DNA of 64,000 nt from Neurospora crassa OR74A (Eukaryota; Ascomycota; Sordariomycetes; Sordariales; Sordariaceae). The translations under genes and the position numbers were made by a program. This document shows, piece by piece, positions 12,674 to 25,223 of this stretch. Within the stretch, counting starts at the first letter, position 1, and every line of letters starts with the position of its first letter. Location of the stretch: positions 2,170,001 to 2,234,000 of the forward strand of contig NC_026506.1 of NCBI RefSeq assembly GCF_000182925.2. The letters are read 5' to 3'. Under the pieces are notes generated by a model. That model was not told the DNA's origin, did not search any database, and saw nothing but the letters and a program-made list of their open reading frames with translations.

Positions 12674-14959
12674 TCATACAGCTAGCTGGTTATGGCTACG
12701 ATAGTAACACGGGAGAAACTGTAATGTCGGTTAGCTTCGTGTAAAGTATTTTTTGGGGGGGGGGAAGGTTTTTGGACTCTTGGTAGTAGGGCTTCAATGA
12801 GAAGAGCGGGCCAGGGCAGGATGTGAAAAATACAGAAAGAAGGAGCGCATGTGTTTGAATGATGGGGAGGGAAGGACCAAACGGGGGCATGTAGTAGTGA
12901 AACGGGAGAAGTGCCCCGAACCGATACGGAGGGAAAGCGAATTGGGATGGAAAAAACAAAGAAGAAAAGGGCGAAAAGAGAAAAGGCCCGTCAGACACCA
13001 CTTACGTTGATCATGATAATCATGGGTATATCAAACACATCCCGCTTGATGGTCCACGTATAGCTGCATTCTAGCTTACCATCTCTTTCCAGTTTCGAGA
13101 TACCGTGTTCTCCGTCGATCTTGGCGACCCTGTTGCTCAAGATACTATTGCTGGCAACATTCACGCCCGTCGGTCGTTCTTTCTCTGTCTTTCCGGCTGG
13201 GCTGCTATCTGGCCCTCCATTGACAACGGTGCCGTTACTGCTACCACTACCCCCTGAAGCTGTGGGAGCAGAAGCAGCAGCAGCCGCGGCGGCGGCGGCG
13301 TCCATGTTCTCTTGGGTGCGGTACTTGAGAAGTCGGCATTTTCTCACCACTGTACCTCGGCTGTGTGTAAACGCTAGCTGGGCGTAATCTTCGTAGAACT
13401 GCGTCACGCTCGCTTCGTCCATGAGCTCCGCAAGGAATACCGGTTGTGGTTGTTCCTTGTGTTGCTGCGATTGCTGTTGCTGACTGTCGGCGTTCGTGCC
13501 CTGTTCTGGATGCAAAGGTTTTAGCCTGGGTGTTGTTCCCACAATGCCTCCTCTGCCTCCTTTGCTGCTGATGGAAAGAGTATCCGAGTTAGTGCCACCC
13601 ATATTCGCATTGAGATTTAGCGTCTTCCCAAGAAGCACATCCTTTGTCCACCCTGTTAGCGCCGTGAACTCCTTGTTAACGGCGGCTATTTCGCCGGTTC
13701 GACGGCAAGCGATGGCCGGGCTTGGCGATTGGTGCATGAACTCCTCATGCTCGAAAAGGGCACGCTGGAAGCTTTTCTCCATGAAGATGAGGTCGGCCCT
13801 GTTGAGCGTTTTCATACATGACATGAAAGATGGGCGAATGCTGGCTAGTGACCTTACGATGCTGATCGTGCTCGCGCCCGAAAATCGGTTCTGAAGTAGA
13901 CTGATGAGCTTGTGGAAACTAGCCACATATTGGAATGGTTCCTTGACTGCCTCGTAGATAGATGATGGATCTCGCTGCCTCTTACCCAGAACTGACTGTG
14001 GCCCGAGCTTCCCCAAGGCCGGCGTCTTTGGTTTCTGCGCCCGTGGCTGCTGGGAGCCCGGCTGGTTTCCTGCAGCACCTGGAACCCCCGTGTAGTTGGT
14101 GGCGGTGGGAGACTCAAAACCAAATCCTGTCGGTTGCGGACTGTTGTTCTCGGTACTAGGGCTTTGCAGACTAGTGGGACCAGCGGGGATAGCATAGGCA
14201 TGCGGTAGACCATGTTGGAGGTTTCCTTGGGAGTACAAGCCATTGGAATGGGCATCCAGAGTCAGGAAGTCGCTTATCAAACCGGTGTTATTGTCATAAA
14301 CCTTTTCGAACTGGTTCAGACCGTTTCCAAAGACTCCAGAGGGGTTGAATCCGACATCACTAGTGCCCTGCTGTGCCATGGACGGATCCCGCGGAGGAGT
14401 CTCAGCAGCGCCCGAGGACATGTGGCCCAGCATACCAAACTCCATGGCGCCGTACTGGCTTCCAAAGTTGAGTCCCTCCAAATTGAAGTTGAAAATGGCA
14501 GGATTACTCGGGTCAAATAGCGCTGGAGGGAAGCTATTCATAGGGCTGGAAACTGAACTGACCCCAATAGAACCGAGCTGAGGGTTGCTAGAGGGCTGGA
14601 AAGTTGGCGATACGGGAGATTGCTGGGGGAAGGGCAAGTTCTCCGGTATTGATCCTAATTGTGTTGCTGCAGACGAGAAGACTGGATACTGAGTCGACTG
14701 CGAGTAGAAGGTACCAATAGAAGATCCAGCATCCGACCCAGCGTTAGAAGGATGCCGATGGCCATTCCGGACAGATACAGCGGCAGCAGGATTGTAGTTG
14801 GGTCCAAGTACGGGGCGTAAGGCTTCCGGGGGAGCATCGTGGAGATACTTTGCCTTCTTCCGGACACCGTCCTGGCAAGCTTCAGCTAATCCACGTTTGA
14901 TGCACCGTTGGCATGGTCGTTCGTCACCTAAACCAAAGTCAACATTAGCATCATCGTGG

Positions 14960-14991
<32 letters not shown>

Positions 14992-15379
14992 CTTTTTCGT
15001 GACATGCGAAAGGGGACGGAGAATCGAGGTGATGGTAGTTTCCTTCCGTGCCGTATCCGTTTATGGCAAGGAAAGCTAACTTGGGGAAACAGTGGACTGA
15101 AGTGAGCAAAAGTAAAAACTTACCGCAGGTCAAATGGGCTCTCTGACACGCATAGCAGGCTCTCCGGGCTTTTTTCCTCCTGGGCCGCAAGGGATCCTTG
15201 GGGTCATACTTCTTCTTCTGGTCACCGTTGGTTTCGACACCTTCGGAAGCAACGGATCGTTCGGCCATCTTTTCGTCGTCGTCGTCCTTGGTAGTGACCT
15301 CGGTTTCGTCGTACTCGTTGTCGCTCTCAGACACAGCACCCGAGACCTCTGCCTCGGCGGGTCCAACGTCGTCCGGCAT
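12674..15379 (-). CDS. acuK: Transcription activator of gluconeogenesis, AcuK (ERT1/acuK family)
   Basis: Three exons (15379-15124, 14927-13006, 12718-12674) encode 740 residues. The zinc cluster is complete: C75-X2-C78-X6-C85-X5-C91-X2-C94-X8-C103 within [19 protein letters not shown] and [16 protein letters not shown], followed by [12 protein letters not shown]. Intron 1 (196 bp) splits the cluster at Gly86. A PAS domain starts at about residue 480 ([36 protein letters not shown]) and ends with [18 protein letters not shown]. The last intron (286 bp, branch GCTAACC) leads to a 14-residue exon beginning FLPCYY, matching the FLP ending I recall for this family. AcuK activates gluconeogenic genes such as PEP carboxykinase and fructose-1,6-bisphosphatase in Aspergillus; the same role is inferred here. 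The N-terminus is acidic; Asn/Gln/Ser-rich linkers lie between the domains. Confidence 0.92.
14962..14991. repeat. T30 homopolymer inside acuK intron 1
   Basis: Thirty uninterrupted T residues (A30 in the acuK transcript) lie in intron 1, upstream of the branch-like TGCTAAT and about 34 nt before the acceptor. The length is probably polymorphic. It has no coding role. Confidence 0.85.
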
Positions 15380-18300
15380 CGTGCCTTAGCTCTATATATA
15401 CAGACAGGGTCTTGGAGTCAAGACAGAGAGTGGTGGCAGGGTAGTGCAGAATGTGCCAGGAGACGCCCAAAGCAGCCAACTAGATTGCGAGACGAGACAG
15501 GGCAGGCAGAGAGGCAGGCAATCTGGCAGGCAAGGACGCGGGAGCTCTGAAGCAGGTAGGGACCAGGCTAGCAGAGACGTATCAGGTCCGATATGGGGGT
15601 CAGAGAGAGGGAACAAGCTTCAAGAGACCCAAAGCTCTCCTGCAGCAATCCCACGGTGGTGGCACCTTTTCTGAAGAGGGTGATTGGCGCAGTCTGGGGC
15701 GCTTGGTCTACCAGGATGGAGCGCCTGACGAGCTGATGATTTGGCGGTGGGCGATGTACGTGTGGCAAAATCAACGGCGCCTCAATTAAGCAGGGTAGTA
15801 GTGAAGATGGTGATGAGCGGCAGTGGTGGGCGGCGGCGAGGCGGGGGATAACGGAACACAATGCGTGCGAGACCAGATATGGCATCCAAGGCTCTTGTCT
15901 CTTTGATACTGTGCCGGGACTGTGGGCTTCCGCAATATAGTCTGGGACGTGTTGACGATGGACTCGCCGACAAATGACTGCCCTCCAGCTGACGAGGCCT
16001 GATACACAATGACCAGCACGTCGTCTCGTATTCTCACTGGACTTGCTGTCCGCTCCAGCAGAACGGCCAATGGGCTCTGAGCCGGCTCTAGAGAGGCGTT
16101 TCTCTGTGCAACAGGCTGGGCGAGTTGGCCAGGTACCTCGTCGACTATACACGGTGGAGTGTCTCGCAGGACTGTCTCCTTCCTCCTCCCCACACTAATC
16201 CCCTCTCGTCCTCCTGGTGGCAGTCACGCGGCAGCGGATAAAGCACCCTTCTTTCTGACGGGGCGGTTGTGATTCCCTTGGAGGTTGAGGAGCCGAAGTT
16301 GCGATGGCGATGGTAAGACAAGGGTAGTCAACTGTATCCCGCTGCAGCTACCCGTTCTTTTATGCTTGTATGCACTTGGCGCCGTCTAACAGCAGCCCTC
16401 TCAATGACGGTCCGAGAGAGAACTAGAAGATGCGTGTAAGTGGTAGCCAGACCAAGGTAAACTGGGCCTTGACGTGAATCGGGGCTGACCTAGAACTGCG
16501 TCCAGGGCCCTCCAGACTCCAACGTGGTGGCGTATAAGCGCCTGTACGTGGGTGTGAAGTACTTGGGTTGGTATATGCGTTATGTCGGTAGTTTCCAGGG
16601 CAAGATGTATGGTGTCGGCTCCGAAGCTCCTAACTGTCCGTCTCTTGTCGGTTCCCCTTGAGGATTCGCACTTTGCAAACCAAAATCAACCTAGTCCCAG
16701 CAATTACAGTGTCGACACCGGTATGGTGTTGTAGCGCGTCTGGTTTCGCAATTTCCGCCCTGGTAACAAACTATTGCGCGTGGCACTCCCGTGTCCACTT
16801 TGTGGTCGACCGTGAGCGGACCGTTAACGGCTTGAATTGCAGCACGAGAAGTCTAGCGGCAAGGTGAGAGAAGCAGTGCGCTGAACTAAGGATTGGTGGT
16901 GTGGCATGGGCGGGCGACGAGTGGTGTTGTAGATGGTGACGGAAACGACAACGGCTCCGGCGACGAGTGCGGTGTCGAGGATGGTTCGGTGTGGCAGGGT
17001 GTCCCTGATGTCTCTGATGGCTGTCCTTGATGTCTCTGGCGCCAATGACAGGAATAGTGGCGGCTAGTCTCAGTTGTCGTTGTCGAAGAAGTAATATGCG
17101 TCGGCAAAGATACTAGAGGGCGTAGAGATAGCGGCAGTGGTGGTAGTGGTGGTATTGTGCTGGTGCCATTCCCGAGTCTATGTTTTGACATGGCACTGGG
17201 GGGTGTGGTTTGTGGCGTTGCGGTTGTCTGGGAAGTGAGGTCGAAGGATATTCGATTGGAGATCCAATGAGGTGCGCCGAGTTTTTGCGGTGCAGTGCTT
17301 CAAGGATTGTCGGACGACCGACGACGATGACTCCATGCGACTGCGATTGCGACGAGACGGACAAGGGGGTCGACCACACCTCAACCAGCGCGCGCGCAGG
17401 CCACTGCAGCCTTGAAGGAGGGGCGCGGGCAGTCGGGCAACTTGAACCAGGAACAAAAGTCAACTACTGTACTGTCCAGTATCAGTGCAGTTGCTGCTGC
17501 GGGGTTTTTGCTAGGCGGGCGGGCAAGAAGCAAAACCGAGGCCCTTTGTTGTGCCGCCAACGAGCGAGGGCGGCGCAAGGGGAAGGAAGGGACGATCAAC
17601 TTACTCGCAGTCGCTGTCTCGCACTGCAAAATCTTGAATTGGCGGGCAGGAACCTCAGCGCGGGCAACGGGAGATAGTGTCAGGAAGTCACTCGGTCAGT
17701 GTCAAAGAAAAGAGAACAGAACATGGAGACTTGAGTTGCTCGCGTGCAAGTGTCGGTGGGCTCGGTACATCCAGACGGCTGGGCTTGTAGCCCGTACTTG
17801 GCCGGACAGGAAAATGTCACCCTTGATCCATGTACTCGGTACACGAAACAATACCCGACCCGAGTCATTCACACCCTCCGCACCATTTGCATGTGGATGT
17901 CCAGTCGCTGCAGCCAACCTATTCAACCTACTGCAGAGTACAGTAGTAGTGTACTGCGTAGTAGGGACGGGTGGTCCGTGCGTTGACAAATCCATCAAAG
18001 CCGTCTGGTCGTCACTGAGTGCAGACTGCAGTGCAGAGTCCCGGCTCTCTGCATCTCCAGGCTCCACAGTCAACAAGTCTGCTGGTCCCACTGTCCCTGG
18101 CCCATGCTGCCTGCGTGCAGGGCATTGGGCTGATTGAAGATGACTGACTGTGCAGGCGTCCATCAGTAGGTGAGTTGATCCGCACCTCTGCTCAGGTACC
18201 GTCACTTTTCAGCGGGGATTTGATATCCAACCCAATCCCACCTAGATCTCTCGCTCACAACATTGGAAAGACCAAATCTCAGACAGCATCCGTGGACTGT

Positions 18301-20495
18301 GAACTGTAGTAGATGTAGTGTAAGGTAGGGTAGGTACTTGCCCTTTTCTCGGTTTCTGTTGGTACCTGTACAGTACCTAAGAACCCCTGCTTTTGTAAAG
18401 GATCTTGACTGCCCGTGATCCCTCCAGTAGCTGACCTTGTGTTACTCACTCTTGCAAAAACCCCCCCTTGTGCAGAGATTTTGGGCTGCCGGAATTATTT
18501 GCAGAAGCACGAGTTTTGATGTACACTACACTATGTACCGTACATCTCTTCAGTTGAGTCCACTTGGATCCACTGGCATAGCAGTACGTATGCAATAATA
18601 ATGATGGAAATAATGACGCTGCCAACGTTACAATGGCTTATGCACCAAAGGAAGGAAGCGCGCGGGCCGCAAAGTGGAATCTCTGTTCCTGTTCCCCTCC
18701 TTCCCGTCTCCCGAATCCCGACTTCCGTCTGTCAGTCGCTGGCCCATCCCGTCCACCGCTGAAAGTTCGTTCCATTCCTTCCAGTTCACTTGGCCAAAGG
18801 TTCCCGCTATCTTATCAGACGGGAGGAGTACAAGGAAGGGAACACAAGGGAAACGAGCCTACTGTGTACGTCCATAGTAGTGTACATAGGTATTGAACTG
18901 AATCCAAACATGCAAACAACAGAGGTAAGTAGGTAGGTATACATTACAGCGCGACGGTAAACGGCGCATTGCCCCAATTGGGGCCACCTTCAACCTGGCT
19001 TCCAGCTTGACACTTGCCTTGGAATTGTTCCAGGTCAATCTCTTCTTCTTTTTTTTTCTATTTCTTTTTTCTTTCCCCAAATTTCTCCTTGCCTCTATCG
19101 ATACCGCAATCTCGACAACGGCCACGATGCCCAGCGGTTGGCGGCGCATCTTGGTAGTGACAGGACGGAATGGAAGGGCGGGATGCATCCATGGGCCCGT
19201 CTGGTGGGCAGATGGTTCAGTTGAGCCAGGAACGGCCAGGGCCCCAGACGGCGGCGATTGACGAACCACGATTGTCCATGACCATGTGGCGCCCCGAGAT
19301 CAGCTGGCATGATCCGCCTTGATCGGCTCCAGGATTTCATGAGAACTCACTCGATGCATCGTCAGGAACACTCGCTCAGGCCTTGGCATCCACTCACGTC
19401 AGTCTAGACAAAGTCATTGAGGCTGAACGTCCAACAACCCCCTGCCAACATTGGCTGCTCGATACGACACAGTACAGTACGCAGGCCACGCCCGCATGCC
19501 TATACGGTCCAGTTCATACGACCTGAAAACCAAACGTGTGTTTTTGGAAAACACCACCACTACCGTCACCACCAAACCTCGGACACTCACACCCAGTACC
19601 TGTATACGGAACGTCTGCACCAAACAATCCCCATCATTCCCTTCAGTTGCCTCAGACCTTGTTTACCTCGCCGACTTCATCTCATCTCGCCTTGCCCAGC
19701 ATGAACTGGGAGCTATCTCCGTGGACGAACCCTAGCACTTTGTCGAACCTGAGACGCACCATTCAGCAGTATTCCCAGCGGTTCGCGCGGATTGCGTCGA
19801 CCCGTTCAACCAGACTAGTCCTTGTCCGGTGGACTTTGCGGTGTCCGAGACAATATCTTCATGTTTATCCGCAATCAGCCTAGCCGTGGCGCCTGTTGTG
19901 CAGTCCAAAAATCGCTGATCGGTGTGGAAGGTTGGTTAGAACTGAGGTCCACCGTGCCTCCGTTCGTCTTCCTACATGCTTGGGTAACCCGCCTTGGTGT
20001 TGCGTCTGGTCTTGTTGATGCCGCTGTAGCGACACCATCCAAGTATCTACCTGCCTCTCGTGCACACCCAACACTTGCCCCTGGTCTAGCAGGCATTCTG
20101 TCGTTTTCCGTACACGCACCACATGAGTCTAGGACGACAGGGCTGTAGTCACCACGACTGGTTGACCGCTGCTTGCTCACCCCTTAGGCTTTTGTGCAAT
20201 GGAAACCCTCGATGAGACGAACTAAAACCGCCATGTAACACTATTTACACCTCATCTTGCTCATGGCGGACTCTCTCTTGCATCGCCTAGGCAGTGGCAA
20301 CCTCCAGTTCACAACACAGCCGCTAGGTCTCACAATCGAGCGTGACGACAGCCGCCTAGACAGGCCATCACCGCAGTCGTCACTACAGGGTGAACGAGGC
20401 CAATGGCAGGAGAGTAAAGGGAGTGTGTAGCAAAGACACAAGCTTAGGGGTGCAGTTCGCTATACCAAGCACGTCGATCTATCGGTGAGGATCAT

Positions 20496-20535
<40 letters not shown>

Positions 20536-21708
20536 ACCATTGCCTATGGATATGATAGTACCACTACACACGGGTTTCCGGGCAAAAGGTCACATCCTGA
20601 TCAACCTAGTCCCTTGTCATCCACTCCATTCAACTTTCACTCGAGATGGGACATTATTTTTGCCGTAATAGTGGGTGGTCACGTTGTTGAAGGGTGCATC
20701 AGCGGATGAAAGCGCCCGGCATTCTTATTACCCGAAGCAGCCTCCTGCAGATCGTACATGACACAGCTTCAAGCCCTCCCTTTCGGCAATCGCCGTCTAC
20801 GACATGCCCTTCAATATCTTCAACTGACTCTGTAGACATGCGGGCCGTAATGGGTACCTACATGGACCCCCTTCTCACCGTCCAAGGCAGACCGATGTTG
20901 GGCATCAATGCAACCTCAGATCTTCGGCCTCGGTCCCGGTCTCCTTGACCATGGCCATGTTGAAGCCGCCGTACACACCTTGGTCATGCTCTTGCGAGTC
21001 TGTTGTCAGAATCTGCCGAATGGCTACAATAATCTTATTACACAGGCACCTCCCGATCTTCCATTCTGTACCATACCTCAAAACGACACGTATCAGTAGG
21101 TCATGACTGGCGAGACTGGAACAGTTGACCCCATACTTACAACAAAAACAAGTAAGGAAGACGATCATTGCACATTCATGGTTATCAGATCATGATGCCA
21201 CCCCCTTTTCTCCAAAGTGGAGAGGTAATCTTCGCCTCTTTGCCATTCTATCATGATCTAGTTGAGTCATTCACAACACTTCAAAGGGTTGCGGGCACGC
21301 AGCATGCAATTTTCCAGGCAACAGCCCTGAATGATCATCGCTTTTTGCTTATCTATCGTCTTTACCATTCCGTCTTGGCATCATTTCACCGTCCATCTCA
21401 TTACCATTCCTATTATATACCAATATCTCAGACGACATGCAGATTATGCTTGTAATATGCTTTGCTGCGTCGTTGTGGTGCTCTATGTGCCAACCATTCA
21501 CTGCCTTAGACAGCGACACATGGCACTCCTTGCTTATTTCCTCCTGCTTGTTGCAATCATAACTTGTCTTGGTGCGGGAGGGACGGAAGGTCCCATATGC
21601 CGGTCGAAGGTGTCTCTGAAGGAAGAAAAGAAAGAAGAAACATTTTCGGTGGGTGTTTATTCAGCCACTCGCAACTCTCAACCCTATGCGTTTTGCTCCC
21701 CGCTCATC
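15380..21708. other. Gene-poor 6.3-kb region between acuK and the MFS gene
   Basis: I find no convincing protein gene in these 6.3 kb on either strand. Open frames are short, lack family motifs and have skewed composition. An A34 homopolymer is at 20500-20533. About 17400-18600 is dense in small repeated words such as TGCAG, GTACTG and AGGTAGG. The first few kilobases should be the promoter and leader of acuK (read leftward); the last kilobase or so is the MFS 3' flank. Untranslated RNAs or small genes with many introns could be missed by eye. Confidence 0.45.
20500..20533. repeat. A34 homopolymer
   Basis: Thirty-four A residues on the plus strand follow GATCATGTTT. No target-site duplication or retroposed gene body was seen next to it, so it is listed as a simple repeat. 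Confidence 0.85.
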
Positions 21709-24700
21709 TTACGAGCGGGTCGCAAATTTGCTTCTGGCCCGTATTCTCTTGCCAAACACGAAGAAGAGGTACGGGAAAGGCAGCATCGCCAGGGTAAGGA
21801 AGGCGAGGAGGGCCGTGGCCCACTGGAAGCCCAGCTTCTCGTACATTTGTATTCCAAACAATGGGAAGGCAGCTGCATCCAGGTGTCAAAAAGTCAGCAC
21901 AAAACCCCATGTCGAGAAACAAAGCACAAAACACAAGGGAGCGCAGCGGATTGAACCCGGAAGATCCAGCTAGAAGGAAGAGCGGCAGATGCATGTCCTG
22001 AGCGCTGCTGGGCCGGTATCACCAAAACACACACCGACACCCCCAACGCCGCATAAACGACACCATACACCGGGGTCCATCTTCACTCGAGACTTACCTG
22101 CAAACGAACATCGCACAAGAGCATTCGTGGCTAAGGCACTCGCTGCGTATCGCGGGTATGCGTCAACCTGTATACGAAACGCCTTCTTGTCAGCACTGCC
22201 AACTTTGTCCAATCTTTGCTTTCGCTTTCTGCCCAATCAGATGCCTCTAATGGCTCTCCATATCTCTGCGTGTATGGTGTGCGAACACGGCAGGATAGTT
22301 GTCGTTTTGTACTCCCCACCCCTTCTTTTTATTTCCCTTCTCTTGACTGACACTCACACAACCTTTTTCCACCTTGGCCATTCGAGTGAGCAAGGAGAGG
22401 CCAGACATGAGGTGACGGGAGGAGAAAGTCAAAGTGAGAGGCAAAATGACAACCCCATTCAGCAGTGATCACAACATCATGTTTTGACATGACTCGACAT
22501 GATGGATGAGGCTGACACTGTTCCCCATTTTGATATTCCCCCCACACACACAAGATGCATTTCTTGGGTTCGGGCCTGTTTTTGAATTGGAATAGGAAGC
22601 GTAATCCACTTACCAAGAACGTGAAGATACCGGTGAAGGCGAAGGACATGCTATATGCAAGACAAGTCAGTTACCGATTAACGGCATCATGGGACTTTGC
22701 AGACGCGAGATAAACAACAACGGGGGGCGGGAGGGAAGACGAAAGGAACCAAGTGGGAAATGGAGAAAAGAGAGAAGGGCGCAAGCCTTAAACCAGGCCC
22801 TGGAAGAGACGAGGGTAAGGAAGTGGCTATCCCCATTTCCCATTTTGAGCATCAACTTTGACCAAGCCATGACTGAGAATTTGGGCTTGGAAGAAAGACG
22901 GAGAGGCAAAAACAGAGAGACGAGGAGGGGGGGAAGAGCCAGAACATAGAACGGCAGAGTCAGAGAAGTTCTCCGTCCGTTTCTGCGGCAATCGGTTTGG
23001 TAGCAGGGCTACTACGCCATCCACGTACTCCCTAACCACTTCTACCCCGGACCATAACCAGGCTTAGTCAATGAACATTGGGAAAGAAGCCTGAGGGTGG
23101 GTGTCAGTTGACGCACCATCCTACATGCCATGTTTCTTGGACTCGCCCCCCACACCCTTCCACGTCTTCCCCCCTCTCCACTGTTTCTCTCTCAAACACG
23201 CAACGAAGTAAGCGGAATATGGGTTTCCCCAGGAAGAAGGAATGAAGCTACCTCCTTCTTACTGTACCTTAACCCTCTTGATCTCAAAGCTTACGCAAGG
23301 GAGGAGGTAGATGACGGGGTAAACCAAGCCAAGCACAGCAGAAAGGGAAACACAAGCAAGTATGTACTTACCCCAGACCAAAGATCGACGACCCAATGAT
23401 TGGCACGATCCAATGCACCCACGGATACGTACTAAACCCGAACATGAACAGACCGCCCGTGATGAGCGGGGCACCCACAATCACGGGCGGCAGCTGGTCC
23501 TCAGGCTCGCCCTTCATGATTCCCGTCTTCTTGAATCGCTTCTCGGCCAGGCCATTTCTCACGCGCGTCCAGACGGGAGTGATGCAGCCGGCCAGGACCA
23601 TGGACACGCCGAGGCCCATGAAGGTAAGTCCGACCTGCCAGAGATTGAAGCCGTGGTTGGTGCGGAAGACGAGGGGGAAGGCACCGAAGAAGAGATACAA
23701 AACGCCCAGGAGAACCGCGGAGTAGACATCCAGGATGAGACACATGGGCTCAAGCAGGAGCAGCTGAAACGGTCGCATGAGGGAGTTGCCAAGGGTGGAG
23801 GCGACGGACTTGGTGGTGCGCTCGATGGGGGCGTGGTAGCGGTTGTCGCCGGTGGTTTTCCGGAGGTTGACGGCCTTGCGCTTTAGGAGGACGGGGTCTG
23901 TGTAGAGAAAAGGGATATGGTGAGTAAAAAATGTAAGTCAGGGGGTTTGTTTACTTTTTCCTTCTTTCAGTCTCTTTGTCTTGGCTACTTTCTCAGAGCC
24001 TGATATTCCTTTTCGGCTTCGTCATGCGGACCTTTTTTTTTATTTTTCTCGCTCCAACCGCGAAGCCAAAAACGCGCCTCAGAAACGATTGTTCGAGGCC
24101 TGGAAGTTTCGACAATCACTTCATTTGAAGGAAATGGAAAAGACGTACGATATGTTTCCGGCACTAGCACCATCACACACACCAGCAAAACCCCGGCCCA
24201 AATGATCAAGAAATAATACGTCCACCTCCAGGTCGTGAAGGTGTTAATCAATCCTCCCACCAACGGCCCCGTCGCCGGTCCAATAAACGGCGACAACGCA
24301 AAGATGGCCATGGGCAACTGGAACTTCTCCCTACTGAACAGGTCGCCCACGGTGCCACCGGACACGCTGAGAAACGCACTGCCCGCCAGACCCTGAAAGA
24401 ACCTCGCAATGATCATAGTCTGGATATTCTTGGCCACCGCACTAGGGATCAGCCAGATCAGAAACCCGGCAAACGAGCAAATGTAGATGGGTCTCCGTCC
24501 GTAGAACTCAGCCAACGGCGACCAGAACGGTCCCATCGCAATCCCCAGCACGAAGAACGAGAGGCCCAGTGTCGCTACTATGCGAGAGCAGTGGAACTCG
24601 GCGTTCATCTGCGTGTACGTAGCCGTGTAGATGGCCGAGGCGTGCGTCACGGCGAAGGAGCCGATGCTCAGCACCGCGATGATGATCCACTTCCGCCAGG

Positions 24701-25223
24701 TCGGCATGCTTCGCGGGTTCAGAGGGTCCGCGTCGCCTCCTTCCCAGCCGACCTCGAAGCGCTTCTCTTCTTCGTCCTTGATGGTCTCGCCGGCCCCTGA
24801 GCGGGCTGCTGCTGCTTCCGCGTCGGCTCCTTCCTCCTCTTTTTCAGCTTCGTCTTCTAAGTCGTCTACGCCAAAGCCGTTGTTGGAGCGCGAGCGAGAA
24901 ATGTGGCTGAAGGTGGTGTTATGACTTTGTCGGCTCATGGGTCGGGGTTGGTGAGGGGGCTGCGTTTGGTGGGTTGAGATGGGCGCGAAACCAATGTCGT
25001 CTTCTGTCTGGGATGATGATGATGCCGAGTCGAAATCATTCTCCTTCTCGTTCTGTCCGGTCGCCGAGTGGGCAACCTGAGGCGTGGTTGAACCGCTGGC
25101 TCCATGGCTACCGCTAAACTGACCCTTTTCGATATCTACGTCATGTGTCGGTGAGTTGATCTGAGTTGCATTTGAGTTGAGGTGAGTGGCGTCGTAGTTT
25201 TCCACCTTCTCCAGTTCGTTCAT
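21709..25223 (-). CDS. MFS drug:H+ antiporter (DHA1-type multidrug/polyamine exporter)
   Basis: Five exons (25223-24149, 23897-23372, 22650-22614, 22167-22098, 21872-21709) give 623 residues. A long acidic, Ser-rich cytosolic N-terminus of about 155 residues precedes twelve predicted membrane helices. The segment AEFYGRRPIYICSF carries the loop 2-3 motif, and SPFIGPATGPLVGG is the antiporter motif C of the DHA1 subfamily. ETYHPVLLKRKA after helix 6 is typical of fungal FLR1/polyamine-type members and appears only when intron 1 is removed. The third exon is only 37 nt (MSFAFTGIFTFL); the fourth supplies VDAYPRYAASALATNALVRC. Introns are 251, 721, 446 and 225 bp, long for this genome. Export of toxic compounds across the plasma membrane is inferred from the family; the substrate is unknown. 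Confidence 0.9.

Noticed and set aside
20500-20533. A34 tract as a sign of a retroposed element
   Set aside because: No LINE/SINE-like body and no flanking duplication were found; treated as a simple repeat.
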